Shown: piece after piece, positions 43,106 through 51,078 of the stretch | Layout: each line of letters starts with the position of its first letter | How positions within the stretch are numbered: the stretch's first letter is position 1 | Assembly: GCA_020404895.1 (NCBI GenBank) | Contig: JADBWK010000001.1 | Span: 1-60,361, forward strand | Source of the DNA: Pseudanabaena sp. M085S1SP2A07QC | GTDB taxonomy: Bacteria > Cyanobacteriota > Cyanobacteriia > Pseudanabaenales > Pseudanabaenaceae | Reading direction: 5' to 3' | DNA length: 60,361 nucleotides | The notes under the pieces: generated by a model | Seen by the model: only the letters and a program-made list of their open reading frames with translations | The model's database searches: none | What the model was told of the DNA's origin: nothing | Translations under genes and position numbers: made by a program

Positions 43106-44536
43106 ATGAATACGATCGCCCAATTTTTTCGAGTTTTTCAGAGTCGCAAAATGGCGGCGCTTTTAGCATTAGGATTTGCCTCGGGGCTACCCTATGCTCT
43201 TACCGATGATGCATTTCGGGCATGGCTTACTACGGCTAAGTTTGACCTCAGTACAATCGGTTGGCTGGGCTTAGTTTCACTACCCTATTCGCTCAAATTT
43301 CTATGGTCGCCATTAATTGATCGGTTTGTACCACCTTTTTTCGGTCGGCGTAGGGGGTGGATTTTAATAACACAGGGCGGTTTAATTATTGCTATTTTGG
43401 CGATCTCCTTACAAATGTTTACAATTGACCAGCTTGATTTGGCTAGTCGTAATGCTGCTTTACCAATGTTGGCGATCGCGGCGTTGATGCTTGCTTTTCT
43501 CAGTGCCACTCAAGATATTGCGATCGATGCTTATCGGACTGATGTATTAGCAGTTCAGGAAGTGGGTGCGGGGATTGGCATCTGGGTAATGGGATATCGA
43601 ATAGCACTGCTATTTGCAGGATTTGTGGGTTTTAATTTAGCAACTCGATTAAGTTGGAAGTCGCCGCTTTCACAGTTTCTATTGAGTAACGGATTTACTG
43701 GTTTAAGCCTGAGTAAATTTGGCTGGGCTTGGGTCTATGGGCTACTAGCAATTGTGATGAGCTTTGGAATGATTGCTACGATCCTCGCTCCTGAACCACC
43801 AGAGGCTCACGCTCGTCCCGCAACCTTAGACGAAGCCGTAGTTAAGCCTTTTCAAGAGTTTTTTCAACGATTGGGTGTTTGGAAAGTTTTATTAATTCTC
43901 GTATTCACGATCTTCTATCGGTTTAGTGATGCGATGGTAGGGAAAATGGCAGTTCCTTTTTTAAAAACTTTGTTTGATGATGGCACGATTGGCACGGTTC
44001 GGCAGGGTATTGGACTGGTTGCGACAATTGTGGGAACCTTGACTGGGGGAGCTATTCTGAGCAAAATTGGGGTCAATCGATCGCTGTGGGTTTTCGGATT
44101 TCTACAAGCAGTCAGTAATATTGGCTATTACGCAATTTCTGTAGTAGGCAAAAATGATTATGTTTTACTTGCCGCGATTAATGTTGAGAATTTTTGCGGT
44201 GGACTAGGAACCGCAGGTTTCTTAGGATTTTTGATGGTGCTATGCAATCCTAGTTTTTCGGCAACTCAATTTGCCTTGCTATCGAGTCTATTTGCGGTTG
44301 GACGAGATCTATTAGCTTCACCATTTTCAGGGGAATCAGCCCAGTTTATTCAACGCAACATGCCCTCATGGACAGCAATTAATCAAAACCTTTGGCTCGC
44401 TGGCAGTGACGGCAAGGGTTGGGCGTTATTTTTCTTGTTTACCTTGGTATTAGCTCTTCCAGGGATGCTATTTTTGCCATTTTTCGCACCTTGGAATGGA
44501 GAATTTAAAAAAGTAGATTCCTTACCAATTGATTGA
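43106..44536 (+). CDS. AmpG-like MFS transporter
   Basis: The 476-residue protein has 12 or so hydrophobic segments. The AmpG-type opening is LLALGFASGLPYALTDDAFRAWL, split as LLALGFASGLPYAL and TDDAFRAWL. LKFLWSPLIDRFVPP then FGRRRGWILITQ, ATQDIAIDAYRTDVL and YRFSDAMVGKMAVPFL are further AmpG blocks. AmpG imports anhydro-muropeptides during peptidoglycan recycling. Substrate specificity is inferred from family only. It is divergent from yfr1. Confidence 0.85.
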   Translation: MNTIAQFFRVFQSRKMAALLALGFASGLPYALTDDAFRAWLTTAKFDLSTIGWLGLVSLPYSLKFLWSPLIDRFVPPFFGRRRGWILITQGGLIIAILAISLQMFTIDQLDLASRNAALPMLAIAALMLAFLSATQDIAIDAYRTDVLAVQEVGAGIGIWVMGYRIALLFAGFVGFNLATRLSWKSPLSQFLLSNGFTGLSLSKFGWAWVYGLLAIVMSFGMIATILAPEPPEAHARPATLDEAVVKPFQEFFQRLGVWKVLLILVFTIFYRFSDAMVGKMAVPFLKTLFDDGTIGTVRQGIGLVATIVGTLTGGAILSKIGVNRSLWVFGFLQAVSNIGYYAISVVGKNDYVLLAAINVENFCGGLGTAGFLGFLMVLCNPSFSATQFALLSSLFAVGRDLLASPFSGESAQFIQRNMPSWTAINQNLWLAGSDGKGWALFFLFTLVLALPGMLFLPFFAPWNGEFKKVDSLPID

Positions 44537-44567
44537 AGTTATTGCTTTACACCAATTCCAATCAAAA

Positions 44568-44614
44568 CCCAAATAAATAAAGGCGGCACGAAGTGCCGCC
44601 TTTATTTATTTTTT
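44568..44614. terminator. Palindrome after the transporter
   Basis: AAATAAATAAAGGCGGCAC and GTGCCGCCTTTATTTATTT pair around GAA. The flank AATCAAAACCC matches TATAGCAA-element interiors. A further small stem CCCAGCG/CGCTGGG lies at 44691-44708. Confidence 0.75.
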
Positions 44615-44731
44615 TCACCCGATCGCGTGAGGTGGAAAGAGAACTTACTCAAGTAATCTATTTATCAATGAAGCCTTAAACTGACTGCACCCAGCGCACC
44701 AACGCTGGGTTTTTATTTGGCAAAAAATATC

Positions 44732-44770
44732 GATAAAAAAAGGAGTCGCTTAGCGACTCCTTTTTTTATC
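44732..44770. terminator. Palindrome containing the DUF3120 stop codon
   Basis: GATAAAAAAAGGAGTCGCT and AGCGACTCCTTTTTTTATC pair around a single T. The TAA stop of the minus-strand gene is inside. Confidence 0.85.
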
Positions 44771-45551
44771 CCAATATGGCAACACTAAAAAATAGCAAAT
44801 CCACAAAAATCGTACCTAGCACTGCACCACCAAAAGCCCAGTAACCAAGATCAGGCGATCGCATGGCACGGTTACCTGTAATCAAGAGCAATGCTGCTAA
44901 AGCACAAGCCCAAGTCATGCCCCAAGGTGTTTCTACTAGAGCTAAAGCACTTTTTAGAATTGGTTGAGCGAGGCTGATATTGGCTTCAACTTGCATCAAA
45001 GCTTTCCAATTTGGAAAAAGATTTGCGATGTAGAAATAGAAATCGGTAATCGCAGTTCCTAACAATGAGCCAATATAGAACCACCCGCCAACTCGGTAAG
45101 CATCTTGACGAGTTGCCCAGATTGCCCAAGGTAGAGCCAAAGCTTCGACAGGGACATGATAGGCTGGCTCCCAACGTAACCAGCCCCAATAGAGGGAGCC
45201 ACATAGCCATGTCAGGCTAAAACCCCAGATCAAGCTGCCCCATGTTTTAGTTTTTGGGTCTGCTTGGAGATGCTTGGCGATCGCTAGCCAACCGACAGTA
45301 CAGATTAAGCTCAACCAAGGGGCATAGCGCACAAGGGGAGCTTCAAAAAAGACAGGTACGGATACTAAAAATAGAGCCGCAAACCAAACTTGCCAATGCT
45401 GCACTAAGGAAGCAAGGGTAAGTAAGTATTGCGATAAGTATTGAGGAAACGCAGACGGAACATTTGCAGTTAAGGGTAAAGCCTGAACTGTTGATGTAGA
45501 ACGTGCTAAGGTGCGCTCCTCTAGTTCAACCTTGTCAGGATTTAAAAACAA
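44766..45551 (-). CDS. DUF3120 integral membrane protein
   Basis: The 261-residue protein has about seven hydrophobic helices after a 45-residue soluble start. Distinctive conserved stretches are WGSLIWGFSLTWLCGSLYWG, HVPVEALALPWAIW and GGWFYIGSLLGTAITD followed by FYFYIANLFPNW. This matches the cyanobacteria-restricted DUF3120 group; function unknown. There is no linked gene that hints at a role. Confidence 0.78.
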   Translation of the reverse strand: MFLNPDKVELEERTLARSTSTVQALPLTANVPSAFPQYLSQYLLTLASLVQHWQVWFAALFLVSVPVFFEAPLVRYAPWLSLICTVGWLAIAKHLQADPKTKTWGSLIWGFSLTWLCGSLYWGWLRWEPAYHVPVEALALPWAIWATRQDAYRVGGWFYIGSLLGTAITDFYFYIANLFPNWKALMQVEANISLAQPILKSALALVETPWGMTWACALAALLLITGNRAMRSPDLGYWAFGGAVLGTIFVDLLFFSVAILG

Positions 45552-45626
45552 AGTATCTTAAAAAGTTATATTAATTTTTATTACTTAATATACTAACAGG
45601 CTTTTTTAACCAAGCTAGCTTAGCCT

Positions 45627-46337
45627 CTAGCTTTTTTTAAGATTGTCACTTACCCATTGCCGAAATTCCTTGAGGGTTTGGCGATCGCCTAGTTCAAATC
45701 GCTTCTGCACAAACTCTACTACCACTGCCGCAGGTAAGTTAGGAAAAGACAAGCTATGTTCTATTTTAAGGTATGCCCCATTTTCTAAGCCTAGAAACTC
45801 TAAGCCATAGCCGTTGTAGATCCAAATTTCAGGAATTTGGAGTTGAGCATAGATCGGTAAACGGCGATCGCTAGGGTTAGTAATATCGACTTCTAACACT
45901 AGATCGGGTGGCGGATCTTGCCCCATCGTAATTACTTCTTGATTGCGAATCTTTGGCTCATTTTGAATGTAGTAGCAAGAATCTGGTTCTGCACCAATCT
46001 TGAGTTCAGGAATCCGCATCAGTAATGAGCCACATTTACATAAATCTATCTCTAGCTCATCGGACAGTACTCGAATCAAATCATCAATAAACCGATTGCT
46101 ACGCTCATGTAGCGCCATTGGCGACATAATTTCTAAGTTTCCATTGATGTAATGAAATAAAGTGCTGCGGCGATCGCCTATATCTTCTAGCAATTGCTCA
46201 AAGGTTTGCCAACTGATGTTTTCTAGCCAGATCCTTTGTTCGGCAAAAGGTCGCACATGATCGCCGCGATCGGGCAAAGCCATGAACTCTTCATCAGTCC
46301 AAATTTTAGCTTTAGGTTTTTCTGTGGCGATCGTCAT
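45627..46337 (-). CDS. Uma2 family endonuclease-like protein
   Basis: The 236-residue protein is a third Uma2 member. It has FHYINGNLEIMSPMALHE, GAEPDSCYYIQNEP, DPPPDLVLEVDITNPS with the Glu, and PIYAQLQIPEIWIYNG in place of the more usual Y-LGV-EYW block. The family's cellular role is unknown. It lies just downstream of the OLD nuclease on the same strand, 46 bp away. Confidence 0.83.
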   Translation of the reverse strand: MTIATEKPKAKIWTDEEFMALPDRGDHVRPFAEQRIWLENISWQTFEQLLEDIGDRRSTLFHYINGNLEIMSPMALHERSNRFIDDLIRVLSDELEIDLCKCGSLLMRIPELKIGAEPDSCYYIQNEPKIRNQEVITMGQDPPPDLVLEVDITNPSDRRLPIYAQLQIPEIWIYNGYGLEFLGLENGAYLKIEHSLSFPNLPAAVVVEFVQKRFELGDRQTLKEFRQWVSDNLKKS

Positions 46338-46383
46338 GGCTTTAATTTCTTTTATCTAGTGTGAACCTCTGCCAAGTCTGGTG

Positions 46384-48099
46384 CTAAATAGAATTTTCTA
46401 TTTTTAGGCACTTAACTATAGAATCATGCAATTCCTTAAATGATTGCTTCAAGTTTTTTTGAACAAGAAACTCTTGTCGCTCACCAGTAGCAAAATCCAG
46501 AAGACAATATGCAATATTTTTCTTGTCTGGTCGATTAATATTTTTCGCCTGACACCAATCCTCTACCGCCTTTGGACGATTGATGTCAGGTAATTCTTCC
46601 AAAAGGATGTTAGGTACATTTTGATTCCAGTCCTGAAGAACTTTATTAACAGCTTCTAGATACAGTTCTTTGCGAATGCAATCTTCCAAAACGCAACCTT
46701 CAACACTAGGCAGTGAAAAAATCTGAGACTCATCAACTCCAGCATCTTTAAGATTTTCGGAGAGCTTTTTCCCAGCTTTATCATTGTCAACAAGAAAGGC
46801 TAGCGTTGGTGCTTCATTTTTTAATTGTCTCAAAAATGAATTTTTAGTTTCTGAGAGTCCAGGAGCAATTTGAAATCCTAAGTATGACTTATTACTTGCT
46901 TGGCGTAGCATAGTTGGCAAAAGAAGCATGTCTGTGGCTCCTTCTACGAAAACAGCTTTGCGAATTGGTATAAAAGCTAAACTACTTGCTCCCATGCTGA
47001 ATAGAAGTGGCGAAAATCCAGCACGTTTATCTTGCTTATCTATTGCCCAAAAGTTGTTTTCAATCTTACTTGCTTCTTTATCTTTTATCGGTAGAACACA
47101 TCTTACGCCATTGCCAAGGTCTTCAGGTAAACAGCCAGCAGAATGAGTTGTGTATATAATTTTTGCAGCTAGTTGCTGCTCAGCAAACATATTCATTAAA
47201 TCTGCCTGAGCATCATAATGTAAATGGGTTTCTGCTTCATCAATCAATAAAATAGGTCTTTGATCGGCATGTTCAGATTCAAGAAAGTTTATTAATGCTA
47301 CAAATTGACGTAACCCATCACTCCGATCCTCAAGGTTAGTACAATCCATCTGTTCATTTTCAATATGGACATGTAATGTTAAGCCATTAGTACTTAAACT
47401 GACTTTTACTCTTGATTGCGACCATTTATCTTTAACAACATTAGTAATTTGAAAGTTTGCCTTCTTCAAAAATGTTTGAACTTTAGCTTGATCATCTGTT
47501 GAAAGAGCATAATGAAGACCGACAAGATCTAATTTTGCTAAACTTGCCAAGTTACGGAGTGCTGGAGGCGGAAATTTAGCCAGATTAGATAATTCGTAGG
47601 TAGATTTTAAGTCTCGTTGTTCTTCATCAAAAAATAGTATTCTAGGGATTCGTTGAATCAATATTTCTTCTGCTTCTTTAATTTGATCAGAGCTATCAAC
47701 TATTACTCTAGGTTCACGGAGATGTGCAGCGCGACGAATACTTAATGGTTTAATTTCAGGTATGATTTCATATTTTTTTATTCCATTGATCAATTTTGCT
47801 ATCTTCAATCGTCTGGGTTTACCCCGATACAAATGTTCTATTGCTTTACGATCTTCATCATCAAGCAAGAATCCAGCCTCGATTACTACATCTTCATCAT
47901 TTTGGGAATCATTGCCACGACTTAATTCATTAGATTGGAATCGTTTCTTTTTATCATAGTTAAGATGCTGAAGTGCTTGTAAGATAGAGCTTTTCCCCAC
48001 CTCATTTGAACCAACAATCGCTACAACTTTCCCTGATGTATTAAGAGTAGTTGATACTAAGCGCTTATATCCTTGTAGTTTTACCCAATTTAAATCCAT
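46384..48099 (-). CDS. OLD-family ATP-dependent endonuclease (AAA + TOPRIM)
   Basis: The 571-residue protein combines an ABC-type ATPase with a C-terminal TOPRIM nuclease domain. Walker A GSNEVGKS is at 30-37, signature RSDGLRQ near 259-265, Walker B LLIDEAETH at 284-292 and TTHS at 317-320. TOPRIM begins AVFVEGATDMLLLP (385 onward) with LVDNDKAGKK at 437-446 as the second acidic cluster. Single-gene OLD proteins are class 1; relatives act in phage exclusion (P2 Old) or in Gabija with a helicase. No helicase gene is adjacent, so this is not a Gabija pair. Confidence 0.87.
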   Translation of the reverse strand: MDLNWVKLQGYKRLVSTTLNTSGKVVAIVGSNEVGKSSILQALQHLNYDKKKRFQSNELSRGNDSQNDEDVVIEAGFLLDDEDRKAIEHLYRGKPRRLKIAKLINGIKKYEIIPEIKPLSIRRAAHLREPRVIVDSSDQIKEAEEILIQRIPRILFFDEEQRDLKSTYELSNLAKFPPPALRNLASLAKLDLVGLHYALSTDDQAKVQTFLKKANFQITNVVKDKWSQSRVKVSLSTNGLTLHVHIENEQMDCTNLEDRSDGLRQFVALINFLESEHADQRPILLIDEAETHLHYDAQADLMNMFAEQQLAAKIIYTTHSAGCLPEDLGNGVRCVLPIKDKEASKIENNFWAIDKQDKRAGFSPLLFSMGASSLAFIPIRKAVFVEGATDMLLLPTMLRQASNKSYLGFQIAPGLSETKNSFLRQLKNEAPTLAFLVDNDKAGKKLSENLKDAGVDESQIFSLPSVEGCVLEDCIRKELYLEAVNKVLQDWNQNVPNILLEELPDINRPKAVEDWCQAKNINRPDKKNIAYCLLDFATGERQEFLVQKNLKQSFKELHDSIVKCLKIENSI

Positions 48100-48259
48100 A
48101 TTAGAAAATACCTTTGTAACTTGCCAATCAAATCATATAGTGGGAACGACTAAATCAGTTGATATACTAGCTACTGCTATATGATTTGTCCAAAATTAAT
48201 AAGTAATCTCACTTGATTTGTTAAATACAGCAACATAAATGATTAACTATTTTAACAAA

Positions 48260-48367
48260 TATAGCAATGTAAGCTTTGCTTAGGACATAAAACCCAAAAG
48301 ATGGCAGAGCGAAGCTCTGCCATCTTTTGGGTTTTGAATTGTCCTATCTATCTCTTACGTTGCTATA
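48260..48367 (+). mobile_element. 108-bp TATAGCAA MITE, copy A
   Basis: It begins TATAGCAATGTAAGCTTTGC and ends TTGCTATA. The centre is a long stem AAAACCCAAAAGATGGCAGA-GC with loop GAA. It is identical to the reverse complement of 58372-58479 except that the 3-nt loop is in the opposite sense. The rest of the 48100-48495 gap shows no gene. Confidence 0.8.
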
Positions 48368-48495
48368 GCCCGAACACCGTAGAGTTTAGTAATGTCACAC
48401 AACACCTAATTTTTATATTAGTTATAATTTATTTAGAGCCTTTCCCATTCGTTTATAATTCCAAATCAAAGCTGCGATCAAGGAAAACTCAAATT

Positions 48496-48768
48496 ATGGC
48501 AGTCCGTCAACCGCGCTATAGCAAAGAAGAATTTGCCCAACGAGGCGATCTGATCTATCAAACGCAAATCCGCCCACAGGTCGAAGCAGATAATCATGGC
48601 AAAATAGTTGCGATTGATATTGAAACTGGAGACTTTGAGGTTGATGCCCGTGAAATGGCTGCTTGCAATAAGCTAGAAGCTCGTCACCCAGATGCACAAA
48701 TTTGGATCGTTAGAGTTGGTTCTCGCCACGTTCGGCGATTTGGTGGACGAACAAAGAGAGCAACATGA
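48496..48768 (+). CDS. Small partner protein of an aspartic-protease pair
   Basis: Starting at ATG 48496 (MAVRQPRYSKEEFAQRGD), the protein has 90 residues. It ends with basic residues (RHVRRFGGRTKRAT). EVDAREMAACNKLEARHPDA and IWIVRVGSRHVRRFGG are conserved-looking blocks. Its stop overlaps the next gene's start by 4 bp. Such small proteins recur upstream of clan AA proteases in cyanobacteria, suggesting a two-component module. The longer frame from 48301 starts inside a repeat and is rejected. Confidence 0.7.
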   Translation: MAVRQPRYSKEEFAQRGDLIYQTQIRPQVEADNHGKIVAIDIETGDFEVDAREMAACNKLEARHPDAQIWIVRVGSRHVRRFGGRTKRAT

Positions 48769-49142
48769 TCTCAGGAATTGTTAATGCAGATTTTGAGGCA
48801 ATTATCACGCTATCGCTATGTGACTCTGAAGGCAAGATTTACACGCAAGATGCAATTGTTGATACAGGTTTTAATGGTTGGCTTTCATTGCCACCAGACC
48901 TAATTGATCGGCTAAATCTGAAATGGAAAAGACGAGGACGCGCTATTCTTGGTGATGGTAGTGAATGCGTTTTTAATGTCTATGAAGCAGTTTTAGTTTG
49001 GGATGGTGACTATCTGACTGTCCCCATAGATGAAGCTGATTCAGAACCCCTTGTTGGAATGTCATTGATGGAAGGCTATCAACTCACAGTTCAAGTGTTT
49101 GAAGAAGGCAGCGTAGAAATCCGTAAAGTAAGTGCTGTCTAA
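48765..49142 (+). CDS. Clan AA retropepsin-like aspartic protease
   Basis: The 125-residue protein has the aspartic-protease active-site triplet DTGFNGWLSLP near residues 33-43 (DTG in place). GDGSECVFNVYEAVLVWDG follows as the flap region and VGMSLMEGYQLTV as the second conserved turn. One subunit is about half of a pepsin, so it should act as a homodimer like retroviral proteases. It is translationally coupled to the small upstream protein, which could be substrate or inhibitor. Confidence 0.8.
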   Translation: MISGIVNADFEAIITLSLCDSEGKIYTQDAIVDTGFNGWLSLPPDLIDRLNLKWKRRGRAILGDGSECVFNVYEAVLVWDGDYLTVPIDEADSEPLVGMSLMEGYQLTVQVFEEGSVEIRKVSAV

Positions 49143-49324
49143 CATTATTAAGCGACCGCTTTTTTGTGGAGAGATTCGCGATCGCCGCTTAAATGTCTAG
49201 TCTCTAAGAAAACTATATTTCTGATTTTTTAGACGACCGATAAATGTGTGATCGCCAATTTAGTTTGGTGCGATCTCCAATAAAGCATCTAAAGCGATCG
49301 CCACAGAAAAATATCACCAATTAC

Positions 49325-49508
49325 CCGTAGGGGTAGAGCATTTGCGCCAATATTTCATGCTTTCCACCCATCATCTCGAAACGCAAAAGCTCTACCCTCT
49401 TCGCTTTCACCGATAAATTGTCCCTGCGTTGCGAGTTTAGGGCAAAGCATTCCCAAATTAAAACAACCTCAAAATTTGTGAGTTGCTGCGGGAATGCTTT
49501 GCCCCTAC
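49325..49508. repeat. Two inverted-repeat elements in the gap before pdhC
   Basis: GGGTAGAGCATTTGCG (49331) is mirrored by ACGCAAAAGCTCTACCC (49381). GGGCAAAGCATTCCC (49440) is mirrored by GGGAATGCTTTGCCC (49490). Both types are familiar scattered repeats of cyanobacteria. The gap 49143-49574 contains no gene. Confidence 0.65.
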
Positions 49509-49574
49509 ATAGGAATCATCTGAAGCGCGAATAATTTCTGACAATAATGATTTTTTGATCAACAGCCAGAAATA

Positions 49575-50888
49575 TTACAAGGTCAAAGATTGAGGATTGG
49601 TTTCAATCAACTTGGCTAGATCTTGTAAGAACTGCGCCGCATGAGCGCCATAGATCACACGGTGATCGGCAGTGAGATTGACTTGCATTTGACTAGCAAC
49701 CTTGATTGCACCATCCTTAGTTGCCACAACTTGAGGACGAGAACCACCGATCGCTAAAATTGCACCAGTTCCAGGGGGCAAAATTGCATCGAAGCGATCC
49801 ACGCCAAACATACCCAAGTTAGAAATCGTAAATGTGCCAGAGTTGTATTCATCGGGTTGCAATTGCTTCGCACGGGCGCGTTCCACAAGCCCCTTCCAGT
49901 CACGGGAAAGCGTATATAAGTCAGTTTGATCGGCATTTTTCAACACAGGCGTAATCAAACCACCGTCATCCATAGCCACCGCCACGGCAACATTGATATT
50001 GCTCTTGTACTCGATGCCGCGATCGCTAAGGCTGGCATTTACCAAAGGATGCTTTTGCAGAGTTACCGCCACAGCCTTAGCCAATAGCGCTGTCATGGTC
50101 ACACCCTTAGACTTGACTTGCTTATAAAGAGCATCCAGAGCATCGGTGGTAATCGTGTAGCCCACACGGAATGTTGGTACTGAGAGGCTTTGATTCATGT
50201 TATTGATCACAGCCTTTTGCAAAGTCGTTAAGGACTGAGCATTTCCTAGCGCAACGGGAGCCGCCGCTTTAGCGGTCGCAGGGGCAACAGCTTTTGCAGG
50301 AGCAGATGAGACTTGAGCTACAGGAGCAGGAGCAGGTGTAGAAGCAGGACTTAAAAATGCTTCCACGTCAGCAGCAGTAACTCGTCCATTGGGACCAGTA
50401 CCCGAAATCTTGGCTAAATCAATACCATTATCCTTGGCAATGCGCTTAGCTCTAGGCGATACAATCTGGCGACCTGATGGTGCGGCGGGTGCAGATTTGC
50501 GAGGAGAAGATACAACCGCATCAGGGATTGAAGCGACGGATGCAGTTGTGGGTGCAGAAACTAGCTTAGCAAGTGGCTCTTCAGATTCTTTGGGTGCAGC
50601 TTCATCACTTTTCTTAGCTGCCTTTTTCTTGGCTTCTGCGATTTCTTCTTTGGTTTCAGCAACATAGGCGATCGCCGAACCAACAGGAGCAGATTCGCCT
50701 GCGGGCGTGAGAATTACACCGAGATAACCTTCATAGAAGGTTTCGACATCCATATCGGCTTTGTCAGACTCTACAATCACGACAGTTTCGCCTTTTTCCA
50801 CTTTGTCACCAGGCGATTTCACCCAAGAGGTTATTTTGCCTTCGGTCATAGTGGAGCTAAGCGCGGGCATGAAAATTTCGTAAATCAT
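49575..50888 (-). CDS. pdhC: Pyruvate dehydrogenase E2 (dihydrolipoamide acetyltransferase)
   Basis: The protein of 437 residues from ATG 50888 (MIYEIFMPALSSTMTEGKI) carries a lipoyl domain with VESDKADMDVE, the Lys being the lipoylation site. An Ala/Pro linker, a peripheral subunit-binding domain (VSPRAKRIAKDNGIDLAKI then GTGPNGRVTAADVEAF) and a catalytic core ending NLTADHRVIYGAHAAQFL (the HxxxxD motif with DHR) follow. It transfers acetyl groups from lipoate to CoA. The ORF extends 17 codons upstream, but those residues are unlike the family. Confidence 0.92.
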   Translation of the reverse strand: MIYEIFMPALSSTMTEGKITSWVKSPGDKVEKGETVVIVESDKADMDVETFYEGYLGVILTPAGESAPVGSAIAYVAETKEEIAEAKKKAAKKSDEAAPKESEEPLAKLVSAPTTASVASIPDAVVSSPRKSAPAAPSGRQIVSPRAKRIAKDNGIDLAKISGTGPNGRVTAADVEAFLSPASTPAPAPVAQVSSAPAKAVAPATAKAAAPVALGNAQSLTTLQKAVINNMNQSLSVPTFRVGYTITTDALDALYKQVKSKGVTMTALLAKAVAVTLQKHPLVNASLSDRGIEYKSNINVAVAVAMDDGGLITPVLKNADQTDLYTLSRDWKGLVERARAKQLQPDEYNSGTFTISNLGMFGVDRFDAILPPGTGAILAIGGSRPQVVATKDGAIKVASQMQVNLTADHRVIYGAHAAQFLQDLAKLIETNPQSLTL

Positions 50889-51007
50889 AGGGAATTTGTA
50901 AAAATCTATTGCACAACTAACAAAGTCAACGGCTGTCAACGGCTGGGTCGCTAAGCCATCATAAATCTTAGCTTGTTTTTGCGATCGCTTACAGCAATTC
51001 TCGGTTC

Positions 51008-51046
51008 AAAGATAAAAGGCGGCGCGAAGCGCCGCCTTTTATCTTT
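51008..51046. terminator. Palindrome after pcxA
   Basis: GATAAAAGGCGGCGC and GCGCCGCCTTTTATC are perfect arms around GAA. Confidence 0.8.
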
Positions 51047-51078
51047 AGTTTTTTCTTACGCACAAAGTGCTGTCAAAC

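Noticed and set aside
48301-48495. N-terminal extension of the small partner protein
   Set aside because: It starts inside the palindrome of a MITE and has no family-like sequence before MAVRQPRYS.
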